Assembly: GCA_958295785.1 (NCBI GenBank)
Contig: OY282377.1
Location: forward strand, 1,068,394-1,132,393
From: an uncultured Latescibacterota bacterium
GTDB lineage: Bacteria > Latescibacterota > UBA2968
Direction: 5' to 3'
DNA length: 64,000 nucleotides
Shown piece by piece: positions 28,599 to 37,694 of this stretch; position 1 is the stretch's first letter; every line of letters starts with the position of its first letter. The notes under the pieces were generated by a model. The model saw only the letters and a program-made list of their open reading frames with translations, searched no databases and had not been told where the DNA came from. The translations under genes were made by a program, and so were the position numbers.

Positions 28599-31406
28599 TT
28601 ATTTTTTGAGTGTCTTTCTCAACTCGACAATGGATTGTTCCAACTGTTTCATCGCCTCGCCTGCGGTTGTCCAATCCCATTTTTGAAGCGATGCGCGCAC
28701 GCGCTGGAATTGGCGGTCTGCTTCTCGTGCCAAATCCCCCGCGTTGCGAATGGCGGGTTGTTCTAGCGTCTCATCAGACATTTGTTCGGCGCTCGAAGTG
28801 CCGAGGGTTTGACCTGCGCCCGTGCCGAACAATTCATTGAGGGCTTCGGCAAAGGTGGGGCGCATAATGACCTGCCCGCCATACGCCACGATCACTTGCT
28901 TGAGTTCGGGAATGGCCGTGCTCTGCTGGAGTTGGCGCGGTGCTTGTCCCTGCTGGCGTTGGGGTTGCCCGCCGCCTTCGCCTTCAAAACCCTGTTGTTG
29001 CAATTGCTCGGCTTCCTGACGGGCTTGCAAATAAATGGGTTCAACGTACAGGAAGGAGGTTTCGATAGGCACGGCTAAAAGATTGCCGCGAATGACTTCA
29101 GAACCGCGTTGTCCCCACAACGTGAGTTGGCTCGAAATGTCGGGTTGCTGATCGATGCGGGCCTCGAGTTGCATCGGGCCGAAGATGAGTTTTTCCTTCG
29201 GCAGCAAATAGACCAGCAAATCGCCGTAGTTATCCCCGTCGCATCGGGCGGCCAACCAGCCGATCATGTTGTCCTTTTTGGCCGGGGTAAAGGGCACGAG
29301 CAGCAGAAATTCCTCGCGTTGTTCCCCCGGCAATTTGACGATGATATAATACGGTTCCATCGGCTGTGCGCGGTCGCTGTAAATCTCATTGGGGATTTCC
29401 CACAGGTCTTCCTGATTGTAAAACACCTGCACATCCTGCATGTGGTATTCCCGATACATCGTGGCTTGAATGCGGAAGAGATCGACCGGATACCGCACAT
29501 GGGCGCGCAAATCTGTGGGCATGGTATCTATCGGCTTGAACAGGTTGGGGAATATCGCGGCGTACGCGGCAATGATGGGCTCGTCTTCGGCTTGGTAAAA
29601 GGTGACAGAACCGTGGTACGCATCCACCACGACTTTGACCGCATTGCGGATGTAGTTGATCTGCGACCGCCCCATGCGCTTGGAATAGGGGTACATGTTG
29701 GTGGTGGTATAAGCGTCGATGATCCAGTACAACTTGCCTTCAGAGACCACGAGATAGGGATCGGAATCAAAAAAGAGGAAGGGCGCGACCTCGCGGGCGC
29801 GCTGCACGATCTGCCTGTGGAACATGATCTTGCTCTCGGCTTGCATGTAGCTGCTCAAGAGCAAATTGGGATCCGTCATGCGAAGGGCAAAGGCCATGCG
29901 TTTGACAAAGCTACCCATGGGCACGCCCCCGTTGCCCTCGTACGTGGTGAACGCATTGCCGTCGCGTCGGGGATAGTCAAATTCGTCTGCGCTGGTCTTG
30001 ACGACCACATTGCCGTAGGTGCGCTCGCCGTAGTAGATTTCCGGGCGGGAAATTTGCAATTCTGCCGCGTCTGACACCGGGGGAATGTCTTTGATCATAA
30101 ACGCGGGCAAGCCCTCGGGGGTGACGTGCGTGACCGGGCTCATCGCAACGCCGTATCCGTGCGTGTATTGCAGGCGTTCATTGACCCAGTTGCGCGCTTG
30201 AGCGGGCAGGCGATTCGTGTCGAGTTCGCGGCCCGACAGCATCACTTGGCGATACACGCCGCCAACCGTGTAGCGGTCCACATCCACGCTCGGAAAAATA
30301 TAATAGGGGCGAATCTCCTGAACTTGTTGATAGGTTTGCACCATCGGGCGCTCGTCCCAAATGCGGATGTTGCGAATGGTGAGGGGGTTGGCAGCAATAT
30401 CGGCTGCCGTGAGATTTTCAGAGGCTTCAAAGGGCTTTTCCACAATGCGGTCAAGTGTGTAAGCCTTTCGCGTGGCTTCGATGTTGTGCTTGATATACGG
30501 GCCTTCGCGCTGCAACTCGGTGGGATCGACAACAATTTTTTGCACAATGACCCCAGGAATATTGCCCAGCCCAATGGTGCCGATCAGAAAGACGCCAAGG
30601 CCGATGAGCAGGGGCCGCGCCTCGCGCGTTTTGATATTCCGCAACAGCATAACACCCGTTGCGACAAATGCGATGATGAGCAGCCAATAAACCCAAATTT
30701 GCACATTGACATCGACAAAGCCCGCGCCAAAAAGGACATTGCCCTGAGAATAGAGCAGGCCGTAGATTTTGAGGCGGTAATTGATCGCGGAATACAGCAA
30801 GAACATCGCGCCCAAAACCGACAAATGCGCCACCGGGCGCGGCATCAGTTGAATGCGCTCCTGAATGCGGATGCCGCCCGTGGCCAGGTAAATAACCCCC
30901 GCGGCCAAGGCCGATACGACCACCGTGCCGATGAGAAAGCCGATGGTAAATTGGTAAAAGGGCAATGCAAAAACATAAAAGCCGACATCGCGGTCAAAAA
31001 TGGGATCCGTCGCGCCAAATGATCCGCCGTACCAATAGCGCAACACAGTGGGCCATTGCGAAGAGCCGACATTCCCCATAATGAGGACGAGCACCGCCGC
31101 GATTAACACATAGCCGGTGTTGGAGCGCAACAGATTTGCACCGGGGATTTCCCCTTCGAGCAATGACGCATCTGTTTCCAGCGCGTGGCGCGTGAATCGG
31201 CCCACGTAATAGAGATTGGTGCCAATGACCAAAGCGGCGAGCAACCCGTAAAACACGCCGGACAGGAACCGCGCTTTGAGGGTGGTCCAGAAAACATCCT
31301 GAAACGCGAGGCTCGAGAACCACAACCAGTCCGTGTAATAGGACGACAACCACGCGAACCCGACGACAATGACAAATATTGCGGGGATCAAAAACTTGCG
31401 TTGCAT
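28599..31406 (-). CDS. UPF0182-family large membrane protein
   Basis: 935 residues, within the family's usual 900-1000. The N-terminal third has seven or so membrane helices, starting KFLIPAIFVIVVGFAWLSSY. The remainder is a large extracytoplasmic region with the family's conserved stretches (NERLQYTHGYGVAMSPV; INYIRNAVKVVVDAYHG). A Gln-rich linker near residue 800 (QQGFEGEGGGQPQRQQGQAP) precedes a short C-terminal coiled-coil segment. Function is unknown in any organism. The start at 31406 was chosen because GAGGG lies 8 bp upstream; ATG 31412 is too close to that site. Confidence 0.92.
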   Translation of the reverse strand: MQRKFLIPAIFVIVVGFAWLSSYYTDWLWFSSLAFQDVFWTTLKARFLSGVFYGLLAALVIGTNLYYVGRFTRHALETDASLLEGEIPGANLLRSNTGYVLIAAVLVLIMGNVGSSQWPTVLRYWYGGSFGATDPIFDRDVGFYVFALPFYQFTIGFLIGTVVVSALAAGVIYLATGGIRIQERIQLMPRPVAHLSVLGAMFLLYSAINYRLKIYGLLYSQGNVLFGAGFVDVNVQIWVYWLLIIAFVATGVMLLRNIKTREARPLLIGLGVFLIGTIGLGNIPGVIVQKIVVDPTELQREGPYIKHNIEATRKAYTLDRIVEKPFEASENLTAADIAANPLTIRNIRIWDERPMVQTYQQVQEIRPYYIFPSVDVDRYTVGGVYRQVMLSGRELDTNRLPAQARNWVNERLQYTHGYGVAMSPVTHVTPEGLPAFMIKDIPPVSDAAELQISRPEIYYGERTYGNVVVKTSADEFDYPRRDGNAFTTYEGNGGVPMGSFVKRMAFALRMTDPNLLLSSYMQAESKIMFHRQIVQRAREVAPFLFFDSDPYLVVSEGKLYWIIDAYTTTNMYPYSKRMGRSQINYIRNAVKVVVDAYHGSVTFYQAEDEPIIAAYAAIFPNLFKPIDTMPTDLRAHVRYPVDLFRIQATMYREYHMQDVQVFYNQEDLWEIPNEIYSDRAQPMEPYYIIVKLPGEQREEFLLLVPFTPAKKDNMIGWLAARCDGDNYGDLLVYLLPKEKLIFGPMQLEARIDQQPDISSQLTLWGQRGSEVIRGNLLAVPIETSFLYVEPIYLQARQEAEQLQQQGFEGEGGGQPQRQQGQAPRQLQQSTAIPELKQVIVAYGGQVIMRPTFAEALNELFGTGAGQTLGTSSAEQMSDETLEQPAIRNAGDLAREADRQFQRVRASLQKWDWTTAGEAMKQLEQSIVELRKTLKK

Positions 31407-31499
31407 AAACATACCCTCTGCGAAAAAGGTGATCTGACGAAACAAAGAACTTCGGCCTGCACAAGAAAACAAAAAAACAACGATTTGTCACTAAAATAA

Positions 31500-31700
31500 A
31501 ACGGGCAAGACGGATCGCGGATTAAACGGATGGCGCGGATGGCGCGGAGGAAAGGCGGATCGCGGATTAAACGGATTGCACAGATGGCGCGGAGGAAAGG
31601 CGAAAACCAACCCCACAAAAACGCGGATGGAAGATGCAAAAATAAAAACGTAGGGGCGGTGCCTCCGTGCCCGTTCGAAAAGACAAGATACAAGATGGAA
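31500..31700. repeat. Intergenic repeat block (CGGATTAAACGGAT type plus REP-like)
   Basis: Two tandem copies of a GGCGGATCGCGGATTAAACGGAT type repeat (near 31510 and 31556), then a REP-like element near 31652 (GTAGGGGCGGTGCCTCCGTGC). The same first repeat recurs at 45770-45800 and 51575-51830. The 31407-32110 gap otherwise holds only the coding fragment below. Confidence 0.8.
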
Positions 31701-31857
31701 GAAGTGAGAAGGCCACCCGGCCCCGGCCCCCCACGCGCCGCGGTCGTGTTCAAACGCGAGTAAATACGTTCTCCTTGCATGTAAAGCACAACGTGAGTAA
31801 AATATCAACAGCGACTGCCATTTGTCCTGTCTGAAGCCATTTTTTTTCAGTTTATGA

Positions 31858-32040
31858 TTTTTTAGGGCGGTTTCAGAAACCAGTACAGGTGAACAAATAG
31901 GCAGAAAATTGCAACCATTAAAATCGCAAATTCAGGCTGATATAGATGAATCTGAAAACGACAAAAAGAGCTTTGAGTATAAAGATTCGTTCCTCAACTC
32001 GATTCAAAAACTCGAAGATCTGTGGCAAAAATCCGCATGA
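31858..32040 (+). pseudogene. C-terminal fragment of an unknown gene
   Basis: A 60-codon open stretch without a start codon (GEQIGRKLQPLKSQIQADID ... KLEDLWQKSA, stop 32038-32040). It is highly charged, helical, AT-rich and unlike its surroundings, so it is most likely the remnant of a gene lost upstream. Nothing identifies the parent protein. Confidence 0.4.
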
Positions 32041-32110
32041 TATTTTTTTATCGCGTTTTACTGGGAACGCCCGTTTGACAATTGACCACCCACTCTAAAG
32101 GGAGATTGCT

Positions 32111-33355
32111 ATGAGCAACACCGCCACGATACACACGCGTGCATGGGCAGGCGATGACGCGCTGACACTCACTTTTCCCAAAGGCTGGATCGTTGAGACT
32201 TATGGCCCTGTGGAATGCCCTCGAGTGACCGAGGCGCAGATTCAAACCGCCTTTGAAAACCCGATTGGATCGCCGCGCATTGCAGAACTCGCCAAAAAAA
32301 AAAACAGCGCGGCGATTGTGGTTGATGACCTGAGCCGTCCCACACCTGCGGCGGAACTCATCCCATACCTCCTCAAAGAACTCGTTGCGGCGGGCATCCC
32401 CAAACGCCAGATTCGCTTTGTCGTTGGCGGAGGGTCTCATCGACCGCTGACGCGAGACGAAATCGACAAAAAGGTGGGAGCCGATGTTGCCCGCGCTTAT
32501 GACGTGACGAGTCACAATTTTATGAGTGGGGACCTACGTGCATTGGGCAGTCTGGACAGCGGCCTTCCCATCTACATCGACCGAGTCGTCGCAGAAGCCG
32601 ATGTCAAACTCTGCATTGGCGGCCTGTATCCCCACGGCGCCGTGGGCTTTGGCGGCGGCGCCAAGCTCATCCTGCCGGGGGTTTCCGGCTTTGCCACCAT
32701 GTTCTATTTTCACACCTTTTACAAGGGGCGAGGGCACGCCATCATCGAACGCCAAGGCGATGAACCCGACAATCGGGACGCCGCCGAAGCGGTTGCCAAA
32801 GTGCTCGGCCTCGACGCGGTGGTCAATGTGACCCTCAATCGCAAACGCGAGATCAGCGGCGTTTTTGTGGGCGACTTCATCCAAGCGCAGCGCGCCGGCG
32901 CCCGATTCGCCTTGGAAACTTACAGCACGCAAGCACCCGAAACAGAACCCGACCTCGTCATCGCCAACTGCTATCCGCTCGACTACGACCCCATTCAAAC
33001 CGTCAAGGCACTCTGGCCACTGCGGCGGTTCAAAAACGCGTACAAAGTCGCCATCAATCCAGCCACCGATGGGATATGCCACCACGGGTTGTTCGACCGC
33101 ATGGACTACGCGCAATTTTGCAAACTGAGAGCCAACCAACCGCAACGCGAACTCCCCGAGCCAAAGATCGAAGGGCCGCGCCAGACCCTGATGTGGTCCG
33201 AACACTTTCCAGTTGACGATTTTTACAAACGCAATCCAGATGGCGTTCTCTTCCGCGATTGGGACGCGCTCCTCAATCAACTGATCGCAAAACTGCCCGC
33301 CAATGCCCGAGTCGCTGTCTTTCCAAATGCGGCCATTCAAATTCCAGCGCGATGA
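32111..33355 (+). CDS. LarA-family (lactate racemase-like) protein
   Basis: 414 residues. The catalytic and cofactor-binding residues known from Lactobacillus LarA (H108, H174, K184, H200) appear here as H110 (GGGSH), H175 (GLYPHGAVGF), K185 (GGGAKLILPG) and H201 (FYFHTF), with the same spacing. This predicts use of the nickel-pincer nucleotide and racemisation or epimerisation of a 2-hydroxy acid. The maturation genes larB, larC and larE are not nearby, and the substrate may differ from lactate. AAAGGGAG precedes the ATG by 8 bp. Confidence 0.9.
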   Translation: MSNTATIHTRAWAGDDALTLTFPKGWIVETYGPVECPRVTEAQIQTAFENPIGSPRIAELAKKKNSAAIVVDDLSRPTPAAELIPYLLKELVAAGIPKRQIRFVVGGGSHRPLTRDEIDKKVGADVARAYDVTSHNFMSGDLRALGSLDSGLPIYIDRVVAEADVKLCIGGLYPHGAVGFGGGAKLILPGVSGFATMFYFHTFYKGRGHAIIERQGDEPDNRDAAEAVAKVLGLDAVVNVTLNRKREISGVFVGDFIQAQRAGARFALETYSTQAPETEPDLVIANCYPLDYDPIQTVKALWPLRRFKNAYKVAINPATDGICHHGLFDRMDYAQFCKLRANQPQRELPEPKIEGPRQTLMWSEHFPVDDFYKRNPDGVLFRDWDALLNQLIAKLPANARVAVFPNAAIQIPAR

Positions 33356-33460
33356 AGAGAATGCAACCACAGATGAACGCGGAGTGCAAAGTGCAGAGTA
33401 GAGAGTGCAGAGTCGTACTGCCTCTAATCCTGAAAATCCTCTAGGTTGTGTTGACATTTT

Positions 33461-33598
33461 GTTAGAAATATCGGCAGTGGATGCTTCGTTTATACCCCCT
33501 TCGACAGTGGCAGGTTTTGCATTGGTGCCAGTTTCAATTTGAACGGATTTAGGGGGACTCGGGTGGGCGACGATTATCGGATTGACGCGGTTCCTTAA
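33461..33598 (+). pseudogene. Orphan 3' end of a CARDB-type secreted protein gene
   Basis: An open stretch of 45 codons ends VGDDYRIDAVP and a TAA. It matches the out-of-frame tail after the CARDB protein gene (37518-37660) almost residue for residue (NIGSGCFVYTPFDSGRFC against NIGGGCFVYTPFGSGRFC). Nothing of the parent gene remains upstream. It is probably what is left of a second copy after recombination or IS-linked deletion. With the tail at 37518-37660 it forms direct repeats of about 140 bp flanking IS copy C and the CARDB gene. Confidence 0.75.
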
Positions 33599-33621
33599 TC
33601 GGCTGGTAATGCAAATAAAGA

Positions 33622-34713
33622 TAGGACTTACGCATGCTGAGTTAAAAAAGGGTGCAATTCCGTAAAATTTATCACTTTGAGGAGGTATCAATGCGCCACC
33701 CGACGCGTTTGGATTACTGTCAGTATCTGCTTAGCAGTCCCCTCAACTATACGCTGACCCATTTCGCCGACCATAGCGAAGGGTTCAGTCATGATATGAT
33801 CAACCGCTATCTCGCCGGTGCGCGTATCCCACCCCGCTTGGTGTGGGAACACGTCAAAGACCACATCGCGTTGACGCCTGAAGGCTATGTGATCTTTGAT
33901 GACCCGGTTTTAGACAAGCGACACGCACGCAAGATCGCGTTAGTGCGCCGTCAATATAGCGGCAACGCCCAAGGCGTCATCAATGGCATTGGGGTGGTCA
34001 CATGTGTCTATGTCAATCCGCAACAGGATCGGTTCTGGCTGATTGACTATCGGATTTATGACCCGCAAGGCGATGGCAAAACCAAATTGGATCATCTCAA
34101 GGACATGCTCTCTGGGTTGGTCTATCAGAAGGACCTTCCTTTTACCGGGGTCTTGATGGACAGTTGGTATGCGACCAAAACGGTCATGCGACACATAGAG
34201 CAGATGCAAAAAACCTATTATTGTCCCCTCAAGACGAACCGGCGCGTGGACGATTCGGCAGGCACAATCCCCTACCAGCGCGTAGATAGCTTAACTTGGA
34301 CTCAAGCGGAGCGCAAACAAGGCAAGTCCATTAAAATCAGAGGGTTTCCCAAAGACCACAAAGTGAAATTATTCCGGGTGGCGTCTGCTGCCAGACGCAC
34401 GGCGTATGTCGTGACCAACGACCATGCTCAAAACGATTCTTCAGTGGTACAAAAGGTGTGTCACCGGCGATGGAAAATTGAGCAATTTCACCGCGAAGTC
34501 AAACAAGTGACCGGGCTTGAAAAGTGTCAATGTCGGTTGGCACGCATTGTACGAAATCATATTGGGTGTGCGATGTTAGTTTGGATAAGACTCGAGCAGG
34601 TGGCCTATCAAACAGGACAAACCATTTATCAAGTCAAATACCGAGGGCTGGCTGACTTCTTGAGACAACAACTCAAAGCACCTCATATTCCAATGGTGAT
34701 TGCGTAAGTCCTA
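33622..34713 (+). mobile_element. Intact insertion sequence copy C (IS4/IS701-like)
   Basis: 1092 bp with inverted repeats TAGGACTTACGCA and a 6-bp direct repeat TAAAGA at 33616-33621 and 34714-34719. The single reading frame is intact, so this copy is potentially active. Confidence 0.97.
33691..34707 (+). CDS. DDE transposase of IS copy C
   Basis: 338 residues starting MRHPTRLDYCQYLLSSPLNY with GAGGAGG 7 bp upstream. Candidate catalytic residues: an aspartate in VIFDDPVLDKR, D in VLMDSWYATK, and E in RWKIEQFHREVKQ (Y-x2-R-x3-E-like context). In copies A and B the first motif reads FDDTVLDKR; here Thr is Pro, a change next to the presumed first catalytic aspartate. This may lower activity although the frame is open. 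The protein resembles IS701/IS4-type transposases, particularly of cyanobacteria; the family placement is from memory of motifs. Confidence 0.92.
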   Translation: MRHPTRLDYCQYLLSSPLNYTLTHFADHSEGFSHDMINRYLAGARIPPRLVWEHVKDHIALTPEGYVIFDDPVLDKRHARKIALVRRQYSGNAQGVINGIGVVTCVYVNPQQDRFWLIDYRIYDPQGDGKTKLDHLKDMLSGLVYQKDLPFTGVLMDSWYATKTVMRHIEQMQKTYYCPLKTNRRVDDSAGTIPYQRVDSLTWTQAERKQGKSIKIRGFPKDHKVKLFRVASAARRTAYVVTNDHAQNDSSVVQKVCHRRWKIEQFHREVKQVTGLEKCQCRLARIVRNHIGCAMLVWIRLEQVAYQTGQTIYQVKYRGLADFLRQQLKAPHIPMVIA

Positions 34714-34740
34714 TAAAGAGTTGAAACCATCGCGTCCTTG

Positions 34741-34972
34741 TCCGTATCTTAACCTCGCCTGTTTGGAAACCTACGTTACCGGCTGGAAGGTACTGGGCGG
34801 AAAATCTGCATATCTTCCAGCCGGCCAAATGCTAGGGTCTCGGTATCCGAAAGGACCGAGTTTTAATGAGATTTTCAAGCAGGTAGCCTGTGGTATTTGG
34901 TCGGCCTATCCGAAAATCAACCGCGTGTCGCTGTATTGTGGCATTCGGTTTTTTGTTTTGTTTTTTTTTCGC
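34741..34972 (+). ncRNA. Candidate structured leader RNA upstream of the CARDB protein gene
   Basis: A perfect 11-bp stem (CCGGCTGGAAG 34779-34789 with CTTCCAGCCGG 34814-34824) is followed by a second hairpin (CTCGGT..CC, GAAA tetraloop, GGACCGAG, 34839-34860). A possible long-range pairing joins GGCCAAAT (34822-34829) and ATTTGGTCGGCC (near 34895). A last weak stem (CCGAA / TTCGG) is followed by TTTTTTGTTTTGTTTTTTTTT. The order of stems and the U-tract, about 80 bp before the gene, look like an attenuating leader. It matches none of the riboswitch consensus sequences I could recall. Confidence 0.45.
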
Positions 34973-35052
34973 AGGTTATATATTCCCTCTCGTCAATACA
35001 TCCATCTACTCGTGAGATGGCCCCCTGTATCCCCAACGCAAAGGAGATAGCT

Positions 35053-37458
35053 ATGCGTAGTAAACGGATTGTGGCAATGGGCTTGTTGATGACCGCACTG
35101 ACCGTGCTGGTCTTTGTGGGTGATCAGGCCGCTGCTGAGCCCGATGTCAATGCGGGCGCGACCACTGGGGAATCTTCCCCGAGTTCTGAACGGCGTGCAA
35201 AAGTTGCCGCTGGCCCCAATGCCAATGCTGTTCTGTCTTTGGATATTGACGCTAGTGGGAATAAAATGGATGACGGTAATACATCGGGTACTATTGGTGC
35301 TGGTACCGATACCGTTGTCGTCGAGGTGTTTATCAGTGGATTGGCAGGTCCTATTAACGGTGGTTTGTTGTCCTTTGATACGGATATGCTGACTGTCAAA
35401 AGTGTGGCTGTAGGTAAAGGATTACTTTTGGATGATCCCGCTACAACTGCTAGTATTAGTATTGGTATTATCCCTGCTGATAGCTTGACCAATGGTCATT
35501 TTGCGACTGTTACGTTTATGACTGATTCTGATGTAACAGGTATGGAGTTCAAAGTTGGTGCTAGTGTGAAGGGTTTGGCTGCTGCTAGTGGTGGAAGAGA
35601 CACGCTTATCGCGGAGATGCCCTTGACTTTTAATGCGCCTACTACAGGTGCCGCTGGCCCCAATGCCAATGCTGTTCTGTCTTTGGATATTGACGCTAGT
35701 GGGAATAAAATGGATGACGGTAATACATCGGGCACTGTTGCGGGTTCTGGTACCGATGTTGTCGTTGAGGTGTTTATCAGTGGATTGGCAGGTCCTATTA
35801 GCGGTGGTGTGTTGTCCTTTGATACGGATATGCTGACTGTCAAAAGTGTGGCTGTAGGTAAAGGATTTCTTTTTGGTAATACCGATACAACTGCTAGTAT
35901 TGGTATTATCCCTGCTGATAGCTTGACCAATGGTCATTTTGCGACTGTTACGTTTATGACTGCTTCTGATGTAACAGGTATGGAGTTCCAAGTTGGTGCC
36001 AGTGTGAGTAATTTGGCTGCTGCTAGTGGTGAAACTGACATGCTTACCGCGGAGATGCCCTTGACTTTTAATGCGCCTACTACCGGTGCCGCTGGCCCCA
36101 ATGCCAATGCTGTTCTGTCTTTGGATATTGACGATAGTGGGAATAAAATGGATGACGGTAATACATCGGGTACTATTGGTGCTGGTACCGATGTTGTCGT
36201 CGAGGTGTTTATCAGTAGATTGGCAGGTCCTATTAGCGGTGGTGTGTTGTCCTTTGATACGGATATGCTGACTGTCAAAAGTGTGGCTGTAGGTGCAGGA
36301 ACTCTTTTGGGTACCGCTACAACTGCTAATATTAGTATTGATATTATCCCTGCTGCTGACTTGACCAATGATCATTTGGCGACTGTTACGTTTATGACTG
36401 CTTCTGATGTAACAGGTATGGAGTTCAAAGTTGGTGCCAGTGTGAGTAATTTGGCTGCTGCTAGTGGTGGAAGAGACACGCTTATCGCGGCGATACCCTT
36501 GACTTTTAATACCCCCACGCCCGATTTTGATGGCGATGGCACGGTTGGCTTTTCCGACTTTTTGGCGGTTGCAGGGCAATATGGAACGCGGAAAGGGGAT
36601 GGCATATACCAAGCCAGGTATGATTTGAATAGCGATGGCGCGATAGACGTTTCTGATATTCTGATTTTTGCCGGCAGTTTTGGCGGCCCAGTATCGCCTC
36701 CTGGCGGGGGCGGTGTCAGTAGTAGTCCCGACCTGATTGTTGAATCGCCTTCGGTCAACGATAGTACCTTGACGACCGGGCAATCCTTCACCCTGCGTGC
36801 CACGGTTCGCAACTCGGGTACGGGACGGTCGGCCTCAACGACCTTGCGCTATTACCGTTCGTCCAATTCGACGATCAACACGAGTGGTGATACGGAAGTC
36901 GGCACAGATAGCGTGAGTGGTCTGTCGGCTTCGGGCACGAGTGCTGAGTCGATCAGTCTGACTGCCCCATCGAGTGCGGGGACGTATTACTACGGCGCGT
37001 GCGTGGCGAGCGTCAGCGAGGAGAGCAATACAAACAACAACTGCTCAACCGGCGTGCGCGTCACGGTGAGCAGTGGCAGCGGTGGTGGCAGTAGTCGTCC
37101 CGATCTGATTGTTGAATCGCCTTCGGTCAGCGATAGTACCTTGACGACCGGGCAATCCTTCACCCTGCGTGCCACGGTTCGCAACTCGGGTACGGGACGG
37201 TCGGCCTCAACGACCCTGCGCTATTATCGCTCGGCCAATCCGACGATCACCGCGCTCGATACGGAAGTCGGCACGGATTCGATCAGCGGTCTGTCGGCTT
37301 CGGCGACCAGTGCTGAGTCGATCAGTCTGACTGCCCCATCGAGTGCGGGGATGTATTACTACGGCGCGTGCGTGGCGAACGTCAGCGGGGAGAGCGATAC
37401 CCGCAACAACTGCTCGGATGGCGTGCGCGTCACGGTGAGCAGTGGTGGCGGGGGGTAG
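35053..37458 (+). CDS. Secreted cohesin-like/dockerin/CARDB repeat protein, C-terminus out of frame
   Basis: 801 residues as read. A signal peptide (RIVAMGLLMTALTVLVFVG) is followed by three near-identical repeats of about 147 residues (DNA 35206, 35650, 36088), each with LSFDTDMLTVKSVAVG and LTNGHFATVTFMT, cohesin-like in pattern. Next comes a dockerin-like pair of calcium loops (DFDGDGTVGFSDFL and DLNSDGAIDVSDIL, near residues 492-545). Two CARDB domains of about 120 residues follow (ARD-type; SFTLRATVRNSGTGRSASTT). A stop follows a run of six G at 37450-37455. Removing one G joins the frame to a conserved cysteine-containing tail ending at 37660. AAAGGAGAT precedes the ATG. A surface adhesin or scaffold is likely. 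Confidence 0.87.
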   Translation: MRSKRIVAMGLLMTALTVLVFVGDQAAAEPDVNAGATTGESSPSSERRAKVAAGPNANAVLSLDIDASGNKMDDGNTSGTIGAGTDTVVVEVFISGLAGPINGGLLSFDTDMLTVKSVAVGKGLLLDDPATTASISIGIIPADSLTNGHFATVTFMTDSDVTGMEFKVGASVKGLAAASGGRDTLIAEMPLTFNAPTTGAAGPNANAVLSLDIDASGNKMDDGNTSGTVAGSGTDVVVEVFISGLAGPISGGVLSFDTDMLTVKSVAVGKGFLFGNTDTTASIGIIPADSLTNGHFATVTFMTASDVTGMEFQVGASVSNLAAASGETDMLTAEMPLTFNAPTTGAAGPNANAVLSLDIDDSGNKMDDGNTSGTIGAGTDVVVEVFISRLAGPISGGVLSFDTDMLTVKSVAVGAGTLLGTATTANISIDIIPAADLTNDHLATVTFMTASDVTGMEFKVGASVSNLAAASGGRDTLIAAIPLTFNTPTPDFDGDGTVGFSDFLAVAGQYGTRKGDGIYQARYDLNSDGAIDVSDILIFAGSFGGPVSPPGGGGVSSSPDLIVESPSVNDSTLTTGQSFTLRATVRNSGTGRSASTTLRYYRSSNSTINTSGDTEVGTDSVSGLSASGTSAESISLTAPSSAGTYYYGACVASVSEESNTNNNCSTGVRVTVSSGSGGGSSRPDLIVESPSVSDSTLTTGQSFTLRATVRNSGTGRSASTTLRYYRSANPTITALDTEVGTDSISGLSASATSAESISLTAPSSAGMYYYGACVANVSGESDTRNNCSDGVRVTVSSGGGG

Positions 37459-37660
37459 CTTCGGTGCTTGCAGTGTGGGGATGGTCGTGCGTCCCAACCA
37501 GAGTTGTAGGATCAGCGGTGGAGAGTTTAGAAACATCGGCGGTGGGTGCTTCGTCTATACCCCCTTCGGCAGTGGCAGGTTTTGCACTAACAGCTTCAAT
37601 TTGAATGGATTTAGGGGGACTCGGGTGGGCGACGATTATCGGATTGACGCAGTTCCCTAA
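37459..37660 (+). other. Conserved C-terminal domain of the CARDB protein, in the +1 frame
   Basis: Read from about 37454 in the +1 phase: GSFGACSVGMVVRPNQSCRI, then NIGGGCFVYTPFGSGRFC and VGDDYRIDAVP with TAA at 37658-37660. The duplicate at 33461-33598 keeps the same reading frame with mostly matching residues, showing it was translated. The G6 run before it is a natural slippage site. Either the last about 67 residues are lost, made by slippage, or the run was miscalled. Confidence 0.72.
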
Positions 37661-37694
37661 CCGGCTGGTCATGAGAAAGCGTCACTAACGACAC

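Noticed and set aside
32534-33691. A 385-codon minus-strand open frame
   Set aside because: Antisense to the LarA-family gene and continuing into repeats; no domain.
34741-34972. Cyclic di-GMP riboswitch for the leader RNA
   Set aside because: The GAAA-capped hairpin is suggestive, but the surrounding conserved bases and stem order do not fit.
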